Positions 1 to 8,871 of a stretch of 64,000 bases of DNA are shown one piece after another. The translations under genes and the position numbers were made by a program. Every line of letters begins with the position of its first letter. Positions within the stretch are counted from its first letter, which is position 1. A model generated the notes under the pieces. It did no database searches. It was not told the DNA's origin and saw only the letters and a program-made list of their open reading frames with translations. The stretch is from Desulfocucumis palustris (GTDB lineage: Bacteria > Bacillota > Desulfotomaculia > Desulfotomaculales > Desulfocucumaceae): contig NZ_BFAV01000092.1 of assembly GCF_002933875.1 (NCBI RefSeq), forward strand, positions 1 to 64,000, read 5' to 3'.

Positions 1-294
1 ATATCGCTGGAAATACAAAATAGATGATTTTTCTATTGTATAATGTTTATGACAATCAATCCATTGATATGTTATTACGGAAACGCTATACTAGTTGTTC
101 GCAAGGGTGGAAAAAAGTCAACTGTCGCGGTCGCGCACTCCATATTGATAGCAATTTATGGTGGAGGCCTTTACGGGTAGAGAAGAACTGGCCCGCGGCG
201 GCGATTAGGCAACTGCGTACATAAAGTGAGGCCGGGACGAACGGTATGCTTGTCCTGCCTCTCCAAAACGGGGCGGCATTAATACCATTTAATA
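1..294. other. Gene-free left edge
   Basis: I see no convincing gene here. A 66-codon open frame at 24-224 has no ribosome binding site and an odd composition. An imperfect inverted repeat at about 228-262 (GAGGCCGGGAC against GTCCTGCCTC) may belong to the end of a transcript entering from the left. Confidence 0.4.
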
Positions 295-323
295 GGGGGG
301 ACTAAAGTCTCTCCTTTTAATTT
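295..323 (+). terminator. Rho-independent terminator upstream of nrdR
   Basis: GGGGGGAC, loop TAAA and GTCTCTCC form an 8-bp stem with two G-U pairs, followed directly by TTTTAATTT. It probably ends a transcript entering from the left and insulates nrdR. Confidence 0.55.
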
Positions 324-359
324 CCTAGTAACATTTTCCGGTTTAAATCTTTATCCATT

Positions 360-407
360 CCCCAATATGTTGTATAATACATTTGCCCGGGATACTATAT
401 TATGTTT
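360..407 (+). promoter_or_regulatory. Tandem NrdR boxes and -10 element
   Basis: Two decamers fit the NrdR-box core CWATATATWG: CAATATGTTG at 363-372 (9 of 10) and CTATATTATG at 395-404 (8 of 10). Their starts are 32 bp apart, about three helical turns, the spacing known for paired NrdR boxes. A TATAAT hexamer at 373-378 abuts the first box, so bound NrdR would block the promoter. The -35 region is poor. Inference: nrdR autoregulates and co-regulates nrdD-nrdG if transcription reads through. Confidence 0.6.
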
Positions 408-432
408 ATGTAAAGCGAGGGGTGGTGCCTTT

Positions 433-906
433 GTGAAGTGCCCTTTTTGCGGCTTTGGTGACACTAAGGTTTTGGATTCCAGGCCCGCCGGCGACGGCAG
501 CTCCATACGCCGCAGGAGGGAGTGCGTCAAGTGCGCCAAAAGGTTTACCACCTATGAGCGGCTGGACGAGCTTCCCCTGATGGTGGTAAAAAAGGACGGC
601 CGCCGGGAGATGTTCGACCGGCCAAAATTATTATCCGGTATTGCCAAGGCCTGTCAGAAGCGGCCCATTTCCATGGATCATCTGGACGCGGCGGTCAACA
701 GGATAGAGAGGCGGCTTAAGGATACGGCGGAAACCGAGGTAAACAGCCGGGATATAGGCGAACTGGTAATGGAGCTGCTGCGGGGGCTGGACGAAGTGGC
801 CTACGTTCGTTTTGCCTCAGTCTACAGGGAGTTTCATGATGCCCGGAGTTTTGTGAAGGAAATTGAAAAGCTCATGGGGGTCGGAACCGGGGAAAAGACC
901 GAGTGA
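433..906 (+). CDS. nrdR: Transcriptional repressor NrdR
   Basis: A 157-residue zinc-ribbon plus ATP-cone repressor of ribonucleotide reductase genes, of the family's usual length. The N-terminus MKCPFCG with a later CVKC pair gives the zinc ribbon (residues 1-35), and the ATP-cone follows (about 46-136, VVKKDGRREMFDR). The GTG at 433 is preferred over an ATG 66 bp upstream, because it restores the canonical MKCPFCG start and sits behind GAGGGGTGG. The class III reductase genes that it should control lie directly downstream. Nucleotide binding to the cone is known to tune DNA binding in this family. Confidence 0.95.
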   Translation: MKCPFCGFGDTKVLDSRPAGDGSSIRRRRECVKCAKRFTTYERLDELPLMVVKKDGRREMFDRPKLLSGIAKACQKRPISMDHLDAAVNRIERRLKDTAETEVNSRDIGELVMELLRGLDEVAYVRFASVYREFHDARSFVKEIEKLMGVGTGEKTE

Positions 907-1010
907 TTCGCATAACCCGGCCATAAATTGGAGACATGCGCCGGGACATTCCCTCGTGATATTGCTTAAGAAATAAAGAATTTACTATTTTCGAGGAGGC
1001 TTGCAAAAAT

Positions 1011-3026
1011 TTGTTCAAGGTTATCAGAAAGAGAGACGGGCGTGAGGTTTCCTTTGACGAATCCAAAATAACCGATGCCATTTTTAAAGCAGCCCGGGCG
1101 GTGGGCGGAGAAGATCGCCAAACCGCCATGGAGCTTACCATCGAAGTTTTGAAAATGCTAAAAAAGCTTTATAATGGCAACATTTTCGGTGTGGAGGAAG
1201 TTCAGGACATGGTGGAAAAGGTGCTGATCGAAGCCGGTCACGCCCGCACGGCCAAGGCGTACATACTCCACCGGGACAGGCGTACGCGCATCAGGGATGC
1301 CAAGGGTGAACTGATGGACGCGGTGGAAGAAATACTGGAGGAAACCAACCGGGAAAACGCCAACATAAGCAATTCTCCTTCGGCCAAAATGCTGCAGATA
1401 GCCAGTGCGGCCAGTAAAAAATACTATCTCACCAGACTTATTCCCGAAGAAATGTCTCTGGCCCACCTGCGGGGCGATATTCACATTCACGATCTGGACT
1501 TCTACGGAAAAACACTAACCTGCGTGCAAATCCCCCTTGGCAGGCTGTTGGCCGAGGGTTTTAACACCGGTCACGGCTATATCAGGCCGCCCAGGCGTCC
1601 CACCTCGGCCACCGCGCTGGCGGCTATTATACTTCAAAGCTCCCAGAACGACATGCACGGGGGGCAGTCCTTCGCCTTTTTTGACAGGGACATGGCGCCC
1701 TTTGTGGAGGACGCGGATGATTTTGAAACCTATCAGGCCATGGAGGCCCTTATATACAACCTTAATTCAATGCATAGCAGGGCGGGAGCCCAGGTTCCCT
1801 TTTCCTCCATCAACGTGGGTACGGAAACCTCCGAGGCATCCCGCAGGGTGGTGCGCAATCTGCTGCTGGCCTACGAAGCGGGACTGGGCAGGGGGGAAAA
1901 TCCAATATTTCCCAATATTATTTTCAAGGTCAAGAAGGGGGTCAACCTGGACCCCGGCGACCCCAACCACGATTTGTTCCAGCTTGCCATAAGGGTTGCC
2001 GCCAAGCGGCTGAACCCCACCTTCAGCTTTATGGATTCCAGTTTTAATGCCGAGTACGGGGATCAGGTGGGATATATGGGCTGCCGCACCAGGGTAATGG
2101 CCAACCGCCGGGGTCCTGCCGTCACCGACGGCAGGGGCAACCTGTCCTTCACCACCATTAACCTTCCCCGGGTGGCCATAAAAGCCGAGCGGGACCTGGA
2201 TATGTTTTACCGTAAATTGTCCGATTTGATGGATCTGGCTGTCCGTCAGCTGCTGCACAGGTTTAAGGTTCAGGGCAGGCTGAAGGTTAAGGATATGCCC
2301 TTTGTGATGGGGCAGGGGTTATATATGGGTTCTCAAAATCTTAGGCCGGATGATTCCATTGAAGAGGTAATCGTACACGGCACTCTCACCGTTGGTTTTA
2401 TCGGCCTGGCCGAAACCCTTACCGCCCTTACCGGCAGGCACCATGGACAGAGCGAGGAGTCCCAGGCCCTGGGACTTGAAATAATATCTTTTTTGAGAAA
2501 GAAGATTGACCAGGCGTGTGAGGAGCACAACCTGAACTATACCCTGCTGGCCACTCCGGCGGAGGGTCTGAGCGGCCGCTTTGTGAAGCTGGACCGTAAA
2601 GAATTCGGCATAATTCCCGGAGTTACCAACAAGGATTATTATACCAACTCCTTCCACGTACCGGTTGATTATATAATCAGTTCCTTTGACAAGATTAGCC
2701 TGGAGGGCCCCTACCATAAATTCTGCAATGCCGGTCACATAAGCTATGTGGAAATGGCCTCGCCTCCCGTGAACAACCCGGAAGCCATGGAGGCCCTGGT
2801 GAGACACATGGCTGCCAGCGACATGGGCTACGCCGCGGTGAATTTCCCGGTGGACTTTTGCACCTCCTGCAACATGATGGGGGTAATAAACCAGGATAGC
2901 TGCCCTTCCTGCGGTTCCACGGCAATAAGCAGGGTAAGGCGGATAACCGGTTATCTCAGCACCGTGGACCGCTTCAACGACAGTAAGGTGTCTGAGCTTA
3001 ACGACCGGATTACCCACGGGGCATAG
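1011..3026 (+). CDS. nrdD: Anaerobic (class III) ribonucleoside-triphosphate reductase
   Basis: Makes deoxyribonucleotides without oxygen, using a glycyl radical and usually formate as reductant. The 671 residues show an N-terminal ATP-cone (about 1-90, starting FKVIRKRDGREV), the reductase barrel, a C-terminal zinc site with CTSCNMMG and CPSCGS, and the glycyl-radical motif RRITGYLS with Gly647. The start is TTG at 1011, ten bases after GAGGAGG. It follows nrdR by 104 bp and precedes its activase nrdG by 58 bp, forming a natural operon. No aerobic reductase is visible in the window, which fits a strict anaerobe. Confidence 0.97.
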   Translation: MFKVIRKRDGREVSFDESKITDAIFKAARAVGGEDRQTAMELTIEVLKMLKKLYNGNIFGVEEVQDMVEKVLIEAGHARTAKAYILHRDRRTRIRDAKGELMDAVEEILEETNRENANISNSPSAKMLQIASAASKKYYLTRLIPEEMSLAHLRGDIHIHDLDFYGKTLTCVQIPLGRLLAEGFNTGHGYIRPPRRPTSATALAAIILQSSQNDMHGGQSFAFFDRDMAPFVEDADDFETYQAMEALIYNLNSMHSRAGAQVPFSSINVGTETSEASRRVVRNLLLAYEAGLGRGENPIFPNIIFKVKKGVNLDPGDPNHDLFQLAIRVAAKRLNPTFSFMDSSFNAEYGDQVGYMGCRTRVMANRRGPAVTDGRGNLSFTTINLPRVAIKAERDLDMFYRKLSDLMDLAVRQLLHRFKVQGRLKVKDMPFVMGQGLYMGSQNLRPDDSIEEVIVHGTLTVGFIGLAETLTALTGRHHGQSEESQALGLEIISFLRKKIDQACEEHNLNYTLLATPAEGLSGRFVKLDRKEFGIIPGVTNKDYYTNSFHVPVDYIISSFDKISLEGPYHKFCNAGHISYVEMASPPVNNPEAMEALVRHMAASDMGYAAVNFPVDFCTSCNMMGVINQDSCPSCGSTAISRVRRITGYLSTVDRFNDSKVSELNDRITHGA

Positions 3027-3084
3027 CCCTCCCGGGCAAGGGGGCCTCCATGCCGGTAACTCATAATTAAAAGGAAGGGTTTAT

Positions 3085-3597
3085 ATGGATTGGGTGGAAC
3101 TGGCCGGAGTGCTGCCCGAAAGCGTGGTGGACGGTCCCGGTCTTCGTTTCGTCATATTCACCCAGGGCTGCCCGCACCGCTGCAAAGGTTGTCATAACCG
3201 GCACACCTGGGAGCCCGGCGGCGGCAAAATGTATGCCGCGGACGAATTGTTTGAGCAGATAAGGGCCAATCCTCTTTTAAAGGGCATTACCCTTTCAGGG
3301 GGCGAGCCCTTCAGCCAGTCGGCGCCCCTTGCCGGGCTGGCCAGGAGAGTCCGGGACAAGGGGATGGACGTCATCTGCTATTCGGGCTACACCTGGGAGT
3401 ATTTGACCGGTCATTTGAACGGCCGCGGTAATTTTCAGGAGTTGCTCGGGGTTACGGATTATCTGGTGGACGGCCCCTTTGTGGAAGAACTGAGAAATTT
3501 TAAGCTTCCCTTCAGGGGCTCGTCCAACCAGCGGATTATAGATGTTAAACAGTCATTGGAGCAGGGCGTTATTGTGCCGGCGGCCTGGGGCCGGTAA
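3085..3597 (+). CDS. nrdG: Anaerobic ribonucleotide reductase activating protein
   Basis: A 170-residue radical-SAM activase that installs the glycyl radical on NrdD. The [4Fe-4S]/SAM motif CPHRCKGC (CxxxCxxC) lies near residues 30-37, and TLSGGEPF matches the family's GGEP SAM-binding loop. ATG at 3085 follows AAAAGGAAGGG. It is a short single-domain form typical of NrdG, cotranscribed with nrdD. The assignment is firm because the substrate enzyme is adjacent. Confidence 0.95.
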   Translation: MDWVELAGVLPESVVDGPGLRFVIFTQGCPHRCKGCHNRHTWEPGGGKMYAADELFEQIRANPLLKGITLSGGEPFSQSAPLAGLARRVRDKGMDVICYSGYTWEYLTGHLNGRGNFQELLGVTDYLVDGPFVEELRNFKLPFRGSSNQRIIDVKQSLEQGVIVPAAWGR

Positions 3598-3766
3598 AGG
3601 GACATAAAAGGCCCGGTAACCACCGCTCCGGTCAATAATTCCAATAATCAAACCATTGCCGGGCGGATTAAGATGTAACCCTCCCATGCTGAAACACATA
3701 TTATATGGGTAAGGGGACACACCTTCCTGTATTGTCAATAACCGGTCAACTTGCGTATTCCAGGAG

Positions 3767-3800
3767 GAATATCCCCAATTTATGGGGATATTTCTTTTTG
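3767..3800 (+). terminator. Terminator after nrdDG
   Basis: AATATCCCC and GGGGATATT form a perfect 9-bp stem around AATTTAT, followed by TCTTTTTG. It lies 170 bp after nrdG. The intervening stretch holds no gene but includes one copy of the GGGGACACACCTTC dispersed motif at about 3714-3727. Confidence 0.75.
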
Positions 3801-3886
3801 TGTTGTTGAACCTGGTGCTTGCCGGCAATGTCCGGGAAGGAGCGTCCCTCAAATTATGAACCCTGAAAGCAAGGGAGGGAAGCTTT

Positions 3887-5041
3887 TTGGCCGTTACCTA
3901 TACAGTGCGGAGCGGAGATACCCTTGGGGCCATCGCGCAGCGTTATAACACCACGGTGGAACGCCTGGTGGAGCTGAACAACCTGTCCAATCCCAACATG
4001 ATTCAGGTGGGGCAGGTACTGGTTATTGACAGCCAGGCGGACAGCGGCGCTGCAAACGGGGAGGAGGGAGCCGATCCGTCCGTCAGCAGGAGGATAGGCG
4101 GACTGCTGTACGTTTTTGGAACCCCCCGGGATGTGTACCGGCAGGGCGAAACCATACCTATCAGTCTCAGGAAAACCAACGTTTCCGGAAGAAACCTGGA
4201 CCTCTATTATCCCACCAGCCAGAGGTTTGAATTTGAAGCTGTGAATCAGTCCGGGAGGGTCATCTGGAACTATTCCTCCGGGAGGGTTTTCAACCAGGTG
4301 GCGCAGACCGTGACACTCAGACCCGGCCAGTCCCAAAGCTTCAGTTTTAACTGGAACCAGAGAAACAACCAGGGAAATCTGGTTGGTCCACAGGTGTTGA
4401 CCCTGAGGGGCTACAATGTGGCCAGCGGATTAAGAAACCAGTTCGTCTCGGTTTCCATCCGGATAACCGGAGGGGCCACCACCAGGCCCCCGATTACCAC
4501 CAGACCTCCTATTACCACCAGGCCGCCGGTTACCACCACGCCGTCTCCCGGGGGGTGCCAGGCCGGAGTAAACCTGCTCAGGAACCCGGGCTTTGAATCC
4601 TGGAATACCCTCACCTCCCCCAGGAACTGGGTAAGCGTAAATGTTGTTCAGAGCAACGTGAGACACAGCGGGCAGTATTCGGCCCGGATGGGCGATAACC
4701 CGTCCCGCAGCGCGGAGCTGTATCAGGATATCCCCGTGCTGCCCCAGAGGACCTACCGGCTGACGTTCTGGGGCAGGGAGGTGGGCAGTCGTGAAAATGG
4801 TGATTTCAACCTGAGAACCAGTGTGCTCTATCTCAACAGCAGGGGCAGTGTTATAGGGCAGTCCGACCCGGATTACGATGAAAATTTCATTCCCAACGAC
4901 AGGTTCAGCCAGTTCTCCTTTACCACCGGAAGGATACCCGCCGACGCCCGCACCGCCCGGGTCAGGTTCAGATTTACCCCCCGGGCCAACAACAATAATG
5001 GCGTGGCCGTGGATGACGTGTTTTTGGAGTGCATATTATAG
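3887..5041 (+). CDS. LysM / BsuPI-domain protein with a carbohydrate-binding-like tail
   Basis: A 384-residue mosaic. Residues 2-46 are a LysM repeat (TYTVRSGDTLGAIAQRYN) that binds peptidoglycan or chitin-like glycans. Residues about 70-185 resemble the BsuPI intracellular-proteinase-inhibitor domain. A Thr/Pro linker of TTRPPI repeats (near 198-220) leads to a jelly-roll-like C-terminal domain starting NLLRNPGFESW, as in CBM4_9-type modules. The start is TTG at 3887 behind AAGGGAGGG. There is no signal peptide, so it could act in the mother cell on the spore envelope or be exported by another route; this is inference. It stands alone and ends in a terminator. Confidence 0.75.
   Translation: MAVTYTVRSGDTLGAIAQRYNTTVERLVELNNLSNPNMIQVGQVLVIDSQADSGAANGEEGADPSVSRRIGGLLYVFGTPRDVYRQGETIPISLRKTNVSGRNLDLYYPTSQRFEFEAVNQSGRVIWNYSSGRVFNQVAQTVTLRPGQSQSFSFNWNQRNNQGNLVGPQVLTLRGYNVASGLRNQFVSVSIRITGGATTRPPITTRPPITTRPPVTTTPSPGGCQAGVNLLRNPGFESWNTLTSPRNWVSVNVVQSNVRHSGQYSARMGDNPSRSAELYQDIPVLPQRTYRLTFWGREVGSRENGDFNLRTSVLYLNSRGSVIGQSDPDYDENFIPNDRFSQFSFTTGRIPADARTARVRFRFTPRANNNNGVAVDDVFLECIL
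4479..4540 (+). repeat. In-frame 18-bp tandem repeat (TTRPPI linker)
   Basis: About three and a half imperfect 18-bp units encode repeated TTRPPI/TTRPPV. This is a low-complexity interdomain linker, likely variable in copy number between strains. Confidence 0.8.
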
Positions 5042-5104
5042 AAAATTAAACAAGGGGCTGTGCCGGTCCCCACGGCAGGCCCCAAATAACGATTTAAACA
5101 GCAA

Positions 5105-5140
5105 TCCCGTACCACTTGACAGTGATACGGGACTATTTTT
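5105..5140 (+). terminator. Terminator after the LysM gene
   Basis: CCCGTACCAC and GTGATACGGG form a ten-base-pair stem with one mismatch, followed by ACTATTTTTG. It stands between convergent genes but has a T-run only in the plus direction. Confidence 0.7.
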
Positions 5141-5208
5141 GAATCATTTTGGATTTGCCGCCCTGCCAGTAAGCTTTTGACACGGCCCTTGCCTAAAATG
5201 TCCGTGTT

Positions 5209-5445
5209 TTAATGACCGCAGGTGCTGCAACTGCTTGAACTGCAACCGCTGCAGCCGCCGCCACCGCCCATGGGCGTGGAGAGACCGTTCTTGCCGACGC
5301 TTTTGGGGGCAAAACCGCTCATAACCCTCTGGGGTTTGGGAGCTTCACAGCGGGGGCAGTTTATATTTTCGCCGGTTTCCCCCATGGGGCACAGCTTGTC
5401 GAATTTATTGCCGCAGGAGTCGCAGCGGAATTCGTAAATGGGCAT
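5209..5445 (-). CDS. FmdB-family zinc-ribbon protein
   Basis: A 78-residue putative regulatory protein. Two CxxC knuckles (CDSCG near residue 8 and CPRC near 35) form the zinc ribbon in MPIYEFRCDSCG, the hallmark of the FmdB family. The tail is unusual: a glycine run followed by a Cys/Ser-rich end (GCSGCSSSSCSTCGH) offering more metal ligands. The family was first linked to formamidase regulation but its function is generally unknown. It is transcribed divergently from the nuclease gene at 5657 across a 210-bp gap. Confidence 0.85.
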   Translation of the reverse strand: MPIYEFRCDSCGNKFDKLCPMGETGENINCPRCEAPKPQRVMSGFAPKSVGKNGLSTPMGGGGGCSGCSSSSCSTCGH

Positions 5446-5656
5446 AAAGTAAACCTCCTTTTGTTAATGCTTTATAATAACAGATCATGGAACAATTACG
5501 GCTCATTATATCAATAAGATTATCCCTGCGGGGTATTGCTGTCAAGCGCAGGTTAGAAAAAAGTTAAGGGCCAAAACTGTTTTAAGGAAGGGATTAGCGG
5601 CCGATAGAGTGAATTAATAATTAATTCATCGAAAATAGCCGAACGGGGGAGCTTTC

Positions 5657-7219
5657 ATGAGATTAAAATTTTTTGGCGCCGCGGGCACTGTAACTGGTTC
5701 CTGTCATATGATAGAAACGGGGGCTACCAGGATTCTGGTTGACTGCGGTGTTTTTCAGGGCTCCAGGTCGTTGCGGGAGCGTAATTATCAGCCGTTTCCG
5801 TTTAATCCCACCGGGTTGGATTTTGTTTTGCTGACCCATGCCCATATTGATCATAGCGGTGCTATTCCAAAACTTGTAAAACAGGGCTTTAGTGGAAAAA
5901 TATTTGCCACGGGGGCGACCACGGATCTCTGCGAGGTGATGTTGCCCGACAGTGGATATATACAGGAAATGGAGGTCGAGCGGTTAAACCGCAAAAACAG
6001 CCGTTCCGGCAAACAGCTTGTTACACCCATTTACACCGCCGAAGAGGCCAGGGAGAGCATGCGTTATTTTAAGCGGGTCAGCTACGGGGAGACCATTTCC
6101 CTGAACAACAATATCAGCGTGCGCTTCCTGGACGCCGGACATATTTTGGGTTCCGCCATGCTGGAGATTTGGATCAGGGAAGGCGAAAAGCAGACCAAGC
6201 TGCTGTTTACCGGGGATCTGGGCAGTGACAACAAGCCCTTTGTCAACGACCCCACCGATGTGGCGGCCGCCGATTACGTTATCATGGAGTCCACATACGG
6301 GGCCAGGCTTCACAAGGATTCAGGAAACAGGATCGAGAAGCTTCACGATGTATTATGGGAGACCCACGGGAAGGGCGGCAATTTAATTATTCCGGCATTC
6401 GCCGTGGAGCGTACCCAGGACCTGTTGTACGACATGAATTTACTCATGCTGGAAAAAAGATTTCCGCCCATGCAGGTGTATATCGACAGCCCCATGGCTG
6501 TGGCCGCCACCCAGGTGTTTAAAAATCACCCGGAGTGTTTTGACCAGGAAACCAGGGAACTGATCAGGCAGGGCAAGGATCCCCTGGCCCTGCCGGGATT
6601 GGTTTTTTCCCAGACCACGGAGGAATCCATCGCCCTGAACAATATTCCCGGGGGGGCGGTAATTCTTTCAGCCAGCGGAATGTGTGACGCGGGACGGATA
6701 AAACACCACCTGAAACACAACCTGTGGCGAAAGGAGTCCACCGTTTTGTTCGTGGGATACCAGGCTGAGGGAACCAAGGGCAGGCGGTTGATGGAAGGGG
6801 AAAAGTCAATCAGGATTCACGGCGAGGAAGTGGCTGTTAAAGCCGACATCAAAAGTATCGACGGTTTTTCAGCCCATGCGGACCAGAAGGAATTACTGGA
6901 CTGGCTGGGCAACTTTACCGAGCCGCCCCAAAGGGTATTCCTGGTGCACGGGGAGCCCGAGTCCACAGACGTCTTTTCCCGTCTGGTGGAGGAGCGCCTT
7001 AACATACCCGTAACCGTACCCCAGTGGCTGGATGCCGTGGATTTGACCCCGGGCCCGGTGGTAAGCCAGGAGGATGTTCTGAAGGCCCACAGCCTGGTGG
7101 CGAATAAGCTCAAGTCCCTGCTGGAGGTCAAGGGCGGGGAGGGTAATTATACGGAAATTATGAGACAATTGGGCCACCTGGACGGACTGATAGAAAAAAT
7201 AAAAACCAAGGCGGGATAA
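5657..7219 (+). CDS. Beta-CASP metallo-beta-lactamase ribonuclease
   Basis: A 520-residue metallo-hydrolase of the YSH1/RNA-exonuclease type (COG1236-like). It has the metal motif HAHIDHSG near residues 60-67, the aspartate in TGDLGSD, and the beta-CASP signature around MESTYGARLH, IIPAFAVERTQD and SASGMCDAGRIKHH. FSAHADQKELLDW and VHGEPES supply the late histidine motifs. Likely a cytoplasmic RNA-processing enzyme. ATG at 5657 follows CGGGGGAGC. It is monocistronic, with a large hairpin after it at 7234-7278. Confidence 0.9.
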   Translation: MRLKFFGAAGTVTGSCHMIETGATRILVDCGVFQGSRSLRERNYQPFPFNPTGLDFVLLTHAHIDHSGAIPKLVKQGFSGKIFATGATTDLCEVMLPDSGYIQEMEVERLNRKNSRSGKQLVTPIYTAEEARESMRYFKRVSYGETISLNNNISVRFLDAGHILGSAMLEIWIREGEKQTKLLFTGDLGSDNKPFVNDPTDVAAADYVIMESTYGARLHKDSGNRIEKLHDVLWETHGKGGNLIIPAFAVERTQDLLYDMNLLMLEKRFPPMQVYIDSPMAVAATQVFKNHPECFDQETRELIRQGKDPLALPGLVFSQTTEESIALNNIPGGAVILSASGMCDAGRIKHHLKHNLWRKESTVLFVGYQAEGTKGRRLMEGEKSIRIHGEEVAVKADIKSIDGFSAHADQKELLDWLGNFTEPPQRVFLVHGEPESTDVFSRLVEERLNIPVTVPQWLDAVDLTPGPVVSQEDVLKAHSLVANKLKSLLEVKGGEGNYTEIMRQLGHLDGLIEKIKTKAG

Positions 7220-7233
7220 TATAAGTTAACTTT

Positions 7234-7278
7234 ACGGCCTGTCGCTCTCCGGCTTTGAGGAGGGGAGCGTACAGGCCG
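7234..7278. other. Long hairpin between the nuclease and pgeF genes
   Basis: CGGCCTGT-CGCTCTCC pairs with GGGGAGCG-T-ACAGGCCG, a stem of about 16 bp with one bulge and one G-U pair. Only ATTATTTT follows at a distance, so it may be a weak terminator or a processing/stability element. Confidence 0.5.
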
Positions 7279-7316
7279 CCGCAGGATTATTTTAACAGGA
7301 AAGGGTTGAGAACAAC

Positions 7317-8135
7317 CTGTCCCCGTATAAAATAGTTGATAAAGAAGGTTTAAAATACCTGACCTTTGACATATTTGAGCGAACAGGCCTGGTAAGGCAC
7401 GCATTCAGCACCAGGCTGGGGGGGGTAAGCGGCGCCCCCTATGAATCGCTAAACATGGCCTTTCACGTGGGTGACCGGGATGAGGCGGTGCTGGAAAACC
7501 GGAGGCTCATGTGCCGGGCGTTGGGGGCGGAACCGGGGGACATGGTGGCCGGAAAGCAGGTGCACGGCACGGAGATATGCAGGGTAACCGGCCGCCACCG
7601 GGGTAAAGGCGCCCGCTCCCTGGAAAGCGCCATACCGGACACGGACGGGCTGGTCACGGCGGAACCGGGTATTTTATTGTCAAGCTACTACGCCGACTGC
7701 GTGCCGGTGATGCTGCTTGATCCGGTGAAAAAAGCCGTTGGGCTGGCCCATGCCGGCTGGAAAGGCACCGCCGGGCGCATAGCGGCAAAGGCGGTTCAGA
7801 CCCTGCGGGAATGTTTCGGGACGGACCCCGGTGATTGTCTGGCGGTGGTGGGCCCTTCCATTGGACCGTGCTGTTATGAGATAGATTCGCCGGTGCTGGA
7901 GCAGTTTAAAAAGAGTTATGAAAACTGGCCGGAAATGCTGCGCCGGACCGCTCCGGACAGGTGGAAGCTGAATTTGTGGCTGGCCAACCGGAGGGTTTTG
8001 GAAGAAGCCGGCCTTAAGGAAAATAATATTCTGGAAGCCGGGCTTTGCACAGCCTGCCACAGGGATTTGTTCTTTTCCTACAGGGGGCAGTCCGGCCTGT
8101 GCGGAAGAATGGCATCGCTAATTATGCTCAAATGA
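7317..8135 (+). CDS. pgeF: Polyphenol-oxidase/laccase-domain protein PgeF (YfiH family)
   Basis: The YfiH family edits peptidoglycan precursors (PgeF) or cleaves purine nucleosides with a Cys/His metal site. Conserved blocks are HAFSTRLGGVS, GKQVHGTEI, YADCVPVMLLDP, AHAGWKGTAGRIA and GPSIGPCCYEI. The first ATG in frame is at 7455, but it would delete the HAFSTRLGGVS block. The frame is open back to a TAA at 7293, with no ATG, GTG or TTG. CTG at 7317, behind AGGAAAGG, is the best guess and gives about 272 residues. A rare start or a one-base assembly error are both possible. Confidence 0.85.
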   Translation: MSPYKIVDKEGLKYLTFDIFERTGLVRHAFSTRLGGVSGAPYESLNMAFHVGDRDEAVLENRRLMCRALGAEPGDMVAGKQVHGTEICRVTGRHRGKGARSLESAIPDTDGLVTAEPGILLSSYYADCVPVMLLDPVKKAVGLAHAGWKGTAGRIAAKAVQTLRECFGTDPGDCLAVVGPSIGPCCYEIDSPVLEQFKKSYENWPEMLRRTAPDRWKLNLWLANRRVLEEAGLKENNILEAGLCTACHRDLFFSYRGQSGLCGRMASLIMLK

Positions 8136-8154
8136 CCGGAGAGGGGGATTGGGG

Positions 8155-8865
8155 TTGCAGACAATTCTGGTGGTGGACGATGAAGAAAATATTGTGGAAT
8201 TAATCAAATTCAATCTTGAAAGGGAAGGCTACAGGGTAATTACCGCCGGGGACGGAAACACTGCCATAGCCCTGGCTGAAAGTGAATCTCCGGATCTCAT
8301 ACTGCTGGACATTATGCTGCCGGGAATGGACGGACTGGGGGTATGCAGAATACTCAACCAGAAATCCAGGACCAGGAATATTCCCATTATAATGCTCAGT
8401 GCCAGGGCGGAGGAATTGGACAAGGTGCTGGGTCTGGAAATAGGTGCCGATGACTATGTTACAAAGCCCTTCAGCACCAGGGAACTGGTGGCCAGAATCA
8501 AAGCCAGGCTCAGGAGGAACCGGGAAACTGAAGAGGTTGTCCAGGATAAATACTGCGCCAGACTGGTTTTCAACCGCCTGGTGATAGATCAGGAGAAATT
8601 TCTGGTAACCGTTGACGACAACAGGCTGGATCTTACCCCCAAGGAATTTGAGCTTTTAAAATTTTTGGCCTGTGAGCCGGGTAAAGTTTTTTCCCGGGAT
8701 TACCTGCTGGAAAAAATATGGGGATACGATTATCTGGGGGACTCCAGGACGGTGGACGTGCACATCAGGCACATCAGGCAGAAATTCGAACAAATTCCCG
8801 GACAGCCGCAATTTATTGAGACTGTCCGTGGCGTGGGTTACCGGTTTAAGGATGTGGCGGGTTAG
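8155..8865 (+). CDS. PhoP/OmpR-type response regulator
   Basis: A 236-residue regulator with a receiver domain (phospho-acceptor Asp52 in LILLDIMLPGMDG, conserved Lys in DYVTKPF) and a C-terminal winged helix (DLTPKEFELLKFL ... RTVDVHIRHIRQKF ... VRGVGYRF). TTG at 8155 is favoured over TTG at 8149, because GAGAGGGGG lies about seven bases upstream. No histidine kinase is adjacent, so the partner is encoded elsewhere. It resembles PhoP/PhoB and could be the regulator acting on the Pho-box-like repeats at 16127-16179; this is inference. Confidence 0.9.
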   Translation: MQTILVVDDEENIVELIKFNLEREGYRVITAGDGNTAIALAESESPDLILLDIMLPGMDGLGVCRILNQKSRTRNIPIIMLSARAEELDKVLGLEIGADDYVTKPFSTRELVARIKARLRRNRETEEVVQDKYCARLVFNRLVIDQEKFLVTVDDNRLDLTPKEFELLKFLACEPGKVFSRDYLLEKIWGYDYLGDSRTVDVHIRHIRQKFEQIPGQPQFIETVRGVGYRFKDVAG

Positions 8866-8871
8866 GGCTAT

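Noticed and set aside
24-224. 66-codon open frame at the left edge
   Set aside because: No ribosome site, unusual composition and no family resemblance.
2319-3017. 232-codon open frame antisense to nrdD
   Set aside because: It lies wholly inside the conserved 3' part of nrdD and has no ribosome site or recognisable domain.
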